In this document: positions 18,301 to 20,527 of the stretch, in pieces
Position numbering within the stretch: position 1 is the first letter of the stretch
How the letters are laid out: every line of letters begins with the position of its first letter
NCBI GenBank assembly: GCA_019649035.1
Contig: BMAT01005454.1
Span: forward strand, 108,434 to 128,960
Origin: Elysia marginata
Lineage: Eukaryota > Mollusca > Gastropoda > Plakobranchidae
Reading direction: 5' to 3'
DNA length: 20,527 nt
Made by a program: the position numbers and the translations under genes
The notes under the pieces: model-generated
What the model was told of the DNA's origin: nothing
Database searches by the model: none
Seen by the model: the letters and a program-made list of their open reading frames with translations, nothing else

Positions 18301-19282
18301 CCGGCAAAGAGACATGGCTAAGAATAGGAGCAGAGAATCTAACTGATGATGAGAGAGACAACAAAACAAAAATAATGAGTACATACCAGTCGCTTGGAAA
18401 AAGTCAAAACATTTTTTTTCCTCCCTTTGAGGTAATGCACCTGCAGATTTAAAGAAAGTTAAGTTCAAGTCATTATGTCAAAAAAACCTAAACATCTATT
18501 AAGAATTAAAAAGCAAAATATGTTTTTTTAAACTTGGAGAGCAAACTGTCGATACCAGAATAGCCTGAAGTATTTAAAGCAAAGAGCATTTTTTCATAGC
18601 ATCTAAAAAAAAATTAAAATATAGTTATAGTCTTCCACCTGCGAAGGCAGCCTCAAGGCTTTACATAATTTCCCCAGCAGGCCAATAGACACCAAAGCAA
18701 ATTCAACTCATATTTCAGAATATTACAGTACGGCTGCCTTTCAGGCGCTCAAATACTATTTATTACTAACATTCCACAAATTTCAAGTACTGCCTATAGG
18801 CAGTACCCATTTTACAGGTGGGTGGACTGAGGAAAATGTGGATAGATTGCTTTCCTAAGGCAGCTAGAATATGCATCGTGGTTGGGAATCGAACTCCTGA
18901 CCGCCAGATCACAAGTTTGACACGCTAACCACTGAGCCACGCTGCTCTAAATCTGATGAATTAAAATGCTCTAAACGCAATACATTGGGTCCTAGCAGCA
19001 CATTTGACAATCAAATTACCTTCTAAACTCACAAAAGAGCAGCACAGTTGCTCTATTTTTATTGCTGGGCTGGATACAGTTTGACCTCGCCCTAACCCCT
19101 GACCTTTTGGTCCAAAGCTGAGTGTCTATCACGAGACAACAATGCCTAAGAAATAAATGATAAATTCCAGCTATTTTAATTATATTAAAAATATTTTTTA
19201 AAAATGCAATAAAAAATAGGCCTACTTACCAGCCATGTTAAGAAGTAAGATTGTGAGCTGAACTGGAAACTTTATTCTGCAC
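191..19282 (-). CDS. Kinase-like protein, nine-exon gene (join of 191-395, 2721-2940, 5585-5749, 6188-6320, 11018-11149, 15666-15819, 16297-16321, 18387-18440, 19230-19236)
   Basis: Nine minus-strand exons join with matching phases into 1095 coding bases including the stop, about 364 residues. Residues 1-90 have no family I recognise. A kinase-like domain follows. Its glycine-rich loop is LGEGNSAGKV (99-108), the beta3 lysine K123 lies in AVKT, and a plausible alpha-C Glu is E134. The hinge region is EIVEGKTL, the catalytic loop is HGDLHGGN (219-226, with D221 and N226), and DFG is 239-241. Only about 22 residues separate the DFG Asp from the likely alpha-F Asp (D261, in KADIVS), and no APE is visible. 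HGD instead of HRD is known in NIK-type MAP3Ks and in aminoglycoside-phosphotransferase-like kinases. The nucleotide-binding and catalytic residues look intact, so activity is possible, but the substrate lobe is atypical. No signal peptide or membrane segment is seen. Exon joins are inferred without transcripts; the kinase-fold call is strong, the subfamily weak. Confidence 0.85.
396..1829. other. Intron 8, left part: no gene seen
   Basis: AT-rich intronic sequence. A tacagtgg terminus-like motif with an echoing ttattgtaaag lies near 1335-1372, and a similar ataaaaggac...attgtaaag block lies near 1105-1127, suggesting decayed Tc1/mariner-type material. No opposite end was found, so no element is drawn. 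The rest shows nothing I can support. Confidence 0.4.
1830..2310 (+). mobile_element. LINE fragment, L2/CR1-like, 3' end
   Basis: Translated pieces match the C-terminus of CR1/L2-clade non-LTR reverse transcriptases: a remnant of the ELHWLP block near 1845, a KCINGKAPS-like stretch near 1905, and LRNSLP...HQFKTSLKTY at about 2010-2090. Stops and frame changes break the frame, so this is a dead, 5'-truncated copy. After it comes a 3' UTR with cttgggccatgatgcacttt and an ATTACT-type tail near 2290-2310. It lies antisense to the host gene. Confidence 0.65.
2311..2716. other. Intron 8, right part: no feature seen
   Basis: AT-rich intron sequence between the LINE remnant and exon 8. Two similar blocks ending in gttgagctctg (about 2435-2482 and 2625-2672) hint at a small diverged duplication. 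No coding potential is visible. Confidence 0.3.
2721..2940 (-). CDS. Exon 8: DFG and short activation segment
   Basis: Acceptor acctgcag, then a completed Gly and GNVMVSPTLEMKLIDFG, giving the metal-binding Asn226 and DFG 239-241. The segment SAKGMRPDDGINHAHRL leads straight to KADIVSILRHF, which aligns with the alpha-F helix. The activation loop and P+1/APE region of ordinary kinases are thus missing or replaced. Two donors are possible: gtagcg with exon end 2721, or gtagag with exon end 2726. Both keep the frame into the last exon if paired with the matching acceptor. Confidence 0.8.
3480..3850. repeat. Degenerate repeat region with an internal 78-bp echo
   Basis: The block ataattcaaac ... 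ttttgaaatg near 3712-3752 recurs near 3789-3824 as ataattcaaac ... gtttgaaatg, about 78 bases apart. Related blocks gataactcaaacctggataactt occur near 3613. Such 'attcaaac' repeats recall the ends of pogo/Tigger-like elements, but no clean terminal inverted repeat can be placed. The surrounding stretch 2941-4203 holds nothing else I can support. Confidence 0.3.
4204..4937. mobile_element. Non-autonomous TIR element, copy 1 (734 bp)
   Basis: Begins cataagtgccact and ends agtggcacctatg, which are inverted repeats of 13 bases with one mismatch. It shares about 100 bases of the left end and about 500 bases of the right end (4432-4937) with the copy at 17096-18215. Flanks ccacaa (4198-4203) and ccatag (4938-4943) match at 4 of 6 positions, both differences being transitions, as expected of an old 6-bp target duplication. 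There is no coding capacity. This is an older, internally different relative of copy 2; family not recognised. Confidence 0.65.
5220..5414. mobile_element. Decayed DNA-transposon end (one end only)
   Basis: The stretch gtggtcgccaatac...ggtggtctcc...ggtggttgcttagg, ending tttgactgta, resembles the terminal part of a Tc1/mariner-type short element (reverse complement starts tacagtcaaacctcc). A matching opposite end was not found. The left limit is arbitrary. Confidence 0.25.
5434..5552. repeat. 22-bp tandem repeat, about 5.4 copies
   Basis: The unit cttagggagtggactgtact plus two bases starts at 5434, 5456, 5478, 5500, 5521 and 5543, so the period is 22 with one 21-base step. Copies differ at only a few positions (gtagac/gtggac, tagg/tagggag). 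It lies 30 bases from the exon 7 donor inside an intron and is a likely polymorphic minisatellite. Confidence 0.9.
5585..5749 (-). CDS. Exon 7: hinge to catalytic loop
   Basis: Acceptor tttctgttcag and strong donor gtaagc; 165 bases with 2 bases in and 1 out. It encodes residues 170-223, from KTLKEVFASEGF through an alpha-E-like helix CFALLLLRGLLDNFNLL to FTHGDLH, the first part of the catalytic loop. The catalytic Asp is D221. The intron splits the next Gly codon, and exon 8 completes HGDLHGGN. Confidence 0.85.
5972..6106. mobile_element. Short pogo-like MITE
   Basis: Starts TA then cagtcaattctgcttaagtc and ends in a decayed inverted partner (reverse complement acagttgcttaatccgattt). The same terminus occurs at both ends of the element at 13303-14216. 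The cag...cttaagtcga terminus resembles pogo/Tigger ends of the Tc1/mariner superfamily. No coding capacity; it lies in the GC-AG intron between exons 7 and 6. Confidence 0.5.
6182..6187 (-). promoter_or_regulatory. GC splice donor of intron 6
   Basis: Exon 6 ends AAG and is followed on the minus strand by gcaagt, a perfect fit to the consensus of GC-AG introns apart from the C. The 438-base intron runs to the cag at 5752-5750. The reading frame EIVE-G-KTLKEV requires it. Confidence 0.75.
6188..6320 (-). CDS. Exon 6: alpha-C to hinge of the kinase-like domain
   Basis: Acceptor tttgtttcag and 133 bases, phase 0 in and phase 1 out, residues 125-168. It starts VLISHFSKDEIRSWVHL, a helix matching alpha-C (E134 candidate for the Lys-Glu pair), and ends with a beta5/hinge-like VVMRAEIVE that continues as GKTL. 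The downstream splice site is AAG followed by gcaagt. Only this GC donor keeps the reading frame into exon 7; a GT four bases further on shifts it. Confidence 0.8.
6562..6595. repeat. Poly-A and GA microsatellite
   Basis: A run of about 14 A is followed by about ten bases of alternating GA repeats and then aaagtg. Simple sequence in an intron. Confidence 0.8.
6596..9146. other. Intron 5, left part: no gene seen
   Basis: Long AT-rich intron stretch. It holds short A runs, an (AT)n at 8166-8178 and a small perfect hairpin gtctac-aca-gtagac near 7031-7045. An 87-codon minus-strand ORF at 8344-8607 has no recognisable domain and is not needed to complete the host gene. I see no supportable element. 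Confidence 0.4.
9147..9401 (+). mobile_element. tRNA-derived SINE with L2-like tail, 5'-truncated copy
   Basis: Starts at a decayed box-B remnant (agtttaattcccgatca), followed by a body with cccacctgtaaaatgggtac and ggcagccgtactgaaat, then atgagttgaaattgctcc, and a 3' tail atgtaaagtcttg...gcagtggaagact ending in T-rich sequence. The same order, inverted, is found in the copy at 18605-18948, whose tRNA head is complete. The tail resembles the 3' stem-loop of L2-clade LINEs, which mobilise such SINEs in known families. Confidence 0.7.
9402..10516. other. Intron 5, middle part: no feature seen
   Basis: AT-rich intron with short overlapping ORFs of 60-75 codons on both strands (for example 10047-10274) that lack domains and splice logic. 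Nothing supportable. Confidence 0.4.
10519..10925. mobile_element. Possible Tc1/mariner-type MITE (407 bp)
   Basis: TA then cagtggaatactgataag at the left, and ...gaattacactg then TA at the right; the first dozen bases of the two ends are imperfect inverted repeats. The left inner sequence (aacaccttgggataa...) resembles pogo/Tigger-like terminal regions. The inverted match is short, so the pairing may be chance. Confidence 0.35.
11018..11149 (-). CDS. Exon 5: glycine-rich loop and beta3 lysine
   Basis: Acceptor tgtccacag, donor gtaaac, 132 bases, phase 0 at both ends, residues 81-124. It holds IKRVLGEGNSAGKV, matching the kinase P-loop pattern GxGxxxGxV, and then GKDCAVKT, where the Lys occupies the ATP-anchoring VAIK position. 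The linker ENPPPYENM precedes the domain, so the kinase-like fold begins near residue 93. This is the clearest evidence, together with exons 7 and 8, that the gene is a kinase homologue. Confidence 0.85.
11385..11715. other. Purine-rich, G-run intron segment
   Basis: Gene-free stretch between exon 5 and the mariner. It has tandem gtgagag-type purine repeats near 11390-11412 and a G-run cluster gtgggggtaggggggttggg at 11571-11590, a possible G-quadruplex site on the plus strand. No coding feature. Confidence 0.35.
11718..13087 (+). mobile_element. Mariner transposon, nearly complete (1370 bp)
   Basis: Near-perfect 31-base terminal inverted repeats begin cgagggcaggctgat at both ends (11718-11748 and 13057-13087), differing by about two bases, and are flanked by TA target duplications at 11716-11717 and 13088-13089. 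Inside is a degraded mariner transposase gene. The good TIR match suggests fairly recent insertion, while the broken gene means this copy is not autonomous. It lies in a host intron, on the strand opposite to the gene. Confidence 0.95.
11904..12976 (+). pseudogene. Mariner transposase pseudogene (DD34D)
   Basis: From ATG 11904 to the stop after YVEK, about 355 codons, the usual mariner length. The N-terminal part has an HTH-like segment, then GRPVSASD and HLGYRKVSARWVP. The catalytic triad is visible: ITGDESWVHHY, IIQHDNAWPH and YSPDLAPSDFF, with 34 residues between the second and third Asp, the mariner signature. It is broken by an in-frame TGA at 12045 (expected Trp), a frame change near 12440 (after HPET), and a TGA at 12644 (expected Arg, just before QDKVKD). 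Cut-and-paste transposase; a relative could still act on this copy's TIRs in trans. Confidence 0.93.
13530..13630. repeat. Two-copy 50-bp direct repeat inside the pogo-like element
   Basis: The block gtataaagat-cc-gagaacct-aggaga occurs at about 13541-13570 and again at 13591-13620, exactly 50 bases apart with several differences. It is part of the filler sequence of the 13303-14216 element. Confidence 0.75.
14051..14093. repeat. A/CAA-rich simple repeat
   Basis: Alternating aac/caa units with A runs, imperfect (AAC)n microsatellite. Confidence 0.75.
14217..15665. other. Intron 4, right part
   Basis: AT-rich intron between the pogo-like element and exon 4. At 15109 a tacagtggacgtcgcctccaac terminus followed by aacctcagactcaatgaaccc resembles the left end of a pogo/Tigger-like MITE, but no matching right end was found. 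A 66-codon minus-strand ORF at 14265-14465 has no domain. Nothing else is supportable. Confidence 0.35.
15666..15819 (-). CDS. Exon 4 of the kinase-like gene (N-terminal region)
   Basis: The exon starts after tacccacag and ends in CAG before donor gttggt. Its 154 bases give one completing base plus 51 codons. It encodes residues 30-80, from PFEYLPPKYANTE to the end SGLVLNPEQ, with a central helix-like part EAVLETIDIARREN. No domain is recognised. The frame stays open upstream to 15848, where a weaker acceptor (ctaacaag) would add ten residues, but that start does not fit the microexon and exon 2 phases. Confidence 0.75.
16297..16321 (-). CDS. Exon 3: 25-nt microexon
   Basis: A long T tract and gtttcag precede 25 bases that run into a consensus donor gtaagc. 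Entered with two bases still needed and leaving two bases over, it completes Val21, encodes QLKPGSK and starts Asn29. That phase fits only when the next exon starts at 15819. Both splice signals are strong and the phases before and after close exactly, which argues against chance. Constitutive or alternative use cannot be told from DNA. Confidence 0.6.
16508..16545. repeat. (AAT)n microsatellite
   Basis: Imperfect AAT repeats (taataataaataataataataataaat) adjoining the L2-like tail at 16546. On the minus strand it is the (TTA)n that ends such retroposon tails, so it probably began as the element's 3' tail. Confidence 0.85.
16516..16605 (-). mobile_element. L2-clade LINE/SINE 3' tail fragment
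   Basis: On the minus strand: tgtaaagcgctctgagcatc, a short loop, then gtaaagcgctatataaaagt and (TTA)n. This is the conserved 3' stem-loop and tail of L2-clade LINEs and their dependent SINEs. The weaker tails at 9353-9401 and 18605-18660 follow the same plan. The upstream part is not identified, so it is a 5'-truncated insertion. Confidence 0.6.
16606..17089. other. Intron 2, part: no feature seen
   Basis: Very AT-rich intron sequence (runs of A and TTTATAAATA-type stretches near 16850) between the L2-like tail and the TIR element. No coding potential or repeat that I can support. Confidence 0.4.
17090..18221. mobile_element. Non-autonomous TIR element, copy 2 (17096-18215) with 6-bp TSD
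   Basis: Perfect 13-base inverted ends cataggtgccact (17096-17108) and agtggcacctatg (18203-18215) are flanked by identical ataatg at 17090-17095 and 18216-18221. Length 1120. A perfect subterminal hairpin tttccgcta-tt-tagcggaaa (18183-18202) abuts the right TIR. The left part has gccgaaggcgggagctttt and a near-palindrome gggggcatgctccc. No transposase is seen. Ends and right half match copy 1 at 4204-4937. A 6-bp duplication excludes Tc1/mariner (TA), hAT (8) and piggyBac (TTAA); few superfamilies make 6. Family not recognised. Confidence 0.8.
17573..17616. repeat. 22-bp duplication inside TIR element copy 2
   Basis: tagatctacagtactgtttg occurs at 17574 and again at 17596, 22 bases apart. 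It contains overlapping agatct palindromes and lies in the interior segment absent from copy 1. Confidence 0.85.
18387..18440 (-). CDS. Exon 2 of the kinase-like gene
   Basis: This 54-base exon has an acceptor with pyrimidine tract and aaatctgcag, and a donor gtatgt. It enters with 2 bases (completing Gly3) and leaves with 1. It encodes ALPQREEKKCFDFFQAT, residues 4-20, a charged stretch followed by an aromatic patch. Frame and both splice sites agree with exon 1 and with the microexon. A plus-strand ORF across this region is its antisense shadow. Confidence 0.7.
18605..18948 (-). mobile_element. tRNA-derived SINE, full-length copy
   Basis: On the minus strand it begins with a tRNA-like head: box A tggctcagtgg near 18941-18931 and box B ggagttcgattcc near 18900-18888, the internal RNA polymerase III promoter. 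The body follows (cccacctgtaaaatgggtac, ggcagccgtactgtaat, atgagttgaa), then an L2-like tail tgtaaagccttgaggc...ggaagactata and a T-rich end. It matches the shorter plus-strand copy at 9147-9401 throughout the body. About 340 bp, inserted in the first intron in the host gene's orientation. Confidence 0.75.
19230..19282 (-). CDS. Exon 1: 5' UTR and start codon of the kinase-like gene
   Basis: The minus strand has an acceptor-like tract ending in tgcag before 19282, about 46 bases of leader, then ATG GCT G and a strong donor gtaagt (19229-19224). Coding bases are 19236-19230. The start sits in AACATGG, a good Kozak context, and Met-Ala-Gly joins in frame to the next exon as MAGALPQREE. A second possible acceptor lies 6 bases further in (exon from 19276). 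The acceptor implies at least one noncoding exon upstream, or the apparent acceptor is just leader sequence; I could not identify the promoter. Confidence 0.7.
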
Positions 19283-20290
19283 CTGCATAAAGAAAAGAGA
19301 AGGAAAATTTAGATTTGCCATGATTTTAAAAGGACAAGGTTACTCAGCACTGGGGACAATTCAAGCATTTAAAAGTTTCTAAGAATAGTAATATTGTGCG
19401 CTCTTCAGTTTGAAAAGTTAAATTTTAAAGCCCCAGTGTGGGTCTCAGCACTATTAGCATTAAAAGAAACTGCCCTGTCCCCAGCCCAGCCCCCGATTCA
19501 AGTTCCCAGTTTAATCCTTATCTTGAAAAAAACTTCCCACGCTTTACACATAGCCTGCTAAGTTCAAAGCAAGTTCCTTTCACCTATCTTAAGTTTAAAT
19601 TCGAGCAGTTAACTTAGCGTGCCGAACTGGACAAACTTTCCCACAGCTAAGTTAGCTAGTTAAGTCAAAACTGCTACAAGAGTTTACAGTAGAAAATGGC
19701 GAGTGCAGTAGATACGTAACGTTATGAGCTTACCCTTAATTTTTGTTATTTTTTTCCCTGTGCCTTTTCTCTACTTTTGACTCGCGTCAGTTAGTTTTGA
19801 TAATATTTCTTTCAGACAAAAAGGGTGTTGATCTGGATAGACAGATTCATCAGAGTAGATCATGTGAAAGATTGATGAGGCTTTAAGATGAAAGGTAAGG
19901 AGTAATTGCTATAGACTGACTCACTGAGGAACAAAAGAAATGTTACGATAGATAGTTTAGAAATGTTTGATTTGCTAGTTATGACCCTTTCTCTCCACTG
20001 AGTCGCAAGGAAGGCCCATCCCCATTCCCTGACCATTTCCTGTCCATATGGGACAGACCAGTTGTCAACTCGGGGCCGGAAATTTTGCGCTTGGTCTCAT
20101 ACTTACAATCATACTATGGTGACTTGGTTAGTGTTAAGGGCCTACTTCTAGCTAGCTCAGAAAGAAAAAGGTTAGAGAAAACAATGATAAAGTTAAGATG
20201 ACATGCATAATTTTTCTGTATACAGAAAGAGAGGGAACAACAAGAAGAGTAGGCACCAGATTTGCAATAAACTCCCTTTGATATACACGT
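19283..20290. other. Upstream region of the kinase-like gene: no gene seen
   Basis: Sequence 5' of exon 1. It may hold a noncoding first exon and promoter, since exon 1 appears to have an acceptor, but no TATA box or donor can be assigned with confidence; a candidate donor is ATAG before gtgaaa on the minus strand near 19590. A small hairpin ctgtcc-atatg-ggacag occurs near 20040-20057. Confidence 0.3.
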
Positions 20291-20292
20291 CC

Positions 20293-20527
20293 TAAAGGGT
20301 TGATCACTCGAGTGATGTTCTATTTCCTTTCATAAGCACTAGACTTGAAACTACCTCTCAAACTGATGAGCCTCCTTCAAGGTTGATCACTCGAGCAACA
20401 CAACACAAAAAATTTAAAAAAAACAAACAAACAAAAAGAATAACTTTTGGCACACACCAAATTTGAAATTACTTCTTTTGCTGAGAAATCTCCTTCAAGG
20501 TTGATCACTCGAGCAACACAAAAAAAA
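20293..20527. repeat. Tandem repeat array of about 80-120 bp units, continuing off the right edge
   Basis: The core aaggttgatcactcgagcaa appears at 20379 and 20497, with a variant gggttgatcactcgagtgat at 20297. The preceding 45 bases (acttgaaactacctctcaaactgatgagcc / atttgaaattacttcttttgctgagaaatc) align as well. Spacing is 83 and 118 bases because an A-rich linker varies. The first core is the perfect 14-base palindrome atcactcgagtgat (20302-20315). Three units are visible; the array runs past the window. Confidence 0.8.

Noticed and set aside
18204-18452. 82-codon plus-strand ORF
   Set aside because: It overlaps the TIR element end and lies antisense to exon 2; no homology seen.
18880-18948. 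tRNA gene on the minus strand
   Set aside because: Boxes A and B are present, but the sequence does not close an acceptor stem and runs directly into the SINE body, so it is the SINE head.

Overview
The window is eukaryotic, AT-rich, intron-dominated DNA. Coding capacity is confined to short exons with GT-AG boundaries, and the rest is old transposon debris: an L2/CR1-type LINE tail, tRNA-derived SINEs with an L2-like 3' tail, a mariner, pogo-like short elements and microsatellites. This repeat mix fits a marine invertebrate, possibly a gastropod mollusc. That placement is inference only; no diagnostic host marker is present.

One host gene on the minus strand spans almost the whole window. 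Nine exons join with consistent phase from an ATG at 19236 to a TGA at 191, giving about 364 residues. An N-terminal region of about 90 residues of unknown family is followed by a protein-kinase-like domain: a glycine-rich loop, a beta3 lysine in AVKT, a catalytic loop HGDLHGGN and a DFG. The stretch from DFG to the alpha-F aspartate is very short and no APE motif is visible. The HGD catalytic loop and the hinge region recall the NIK/Tpl2 MAP3K clade, but the orthology is not established. The gene has a 25-nt microexon and a GC-AG intron.

Region by region (left to right): 1-395 terminal coding exon and 3' UTR, opposed by a weak plus-strand ORF with a membrane-like segment. 396-2720 intron with an LINE tail (about 1830-2310). 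2721-2940 exon with DFG. 2941-5584 intron with the first copy of a TIR element (4204-4937) and a 22-bp tandem repeat. 5585-5749 and 6188-6320 kinase exons. 5972-6106 short pogo-like element. 6321-11017 long intron with a SINE (9147-9401) and a possible MITE. 11018-11149 glycine-loop exon. 11150-15665 intron with a nearly full-length mariner (11718-13087) and a 0.9-kb pogo-like element (13303-14216). 15666-15819 exon and 16297-16321 microexon. 16322-18386 intron with an L2-like tail and the longer second copy of the TIR element (17096-18215), which has 6-bp target-site duplications. 18387-18440 exon, a SINE (18605-18948), the start-codon exon at 19230, then upstream sequence ending in a tandem repeat at the right edge.

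The host gene is the only system here. The transposable elements are independent intronic insertions. The best leads for something undescribed are the short-activation-loop kinase-like protein and the two-copy TIR element with a subterminal hairpin.
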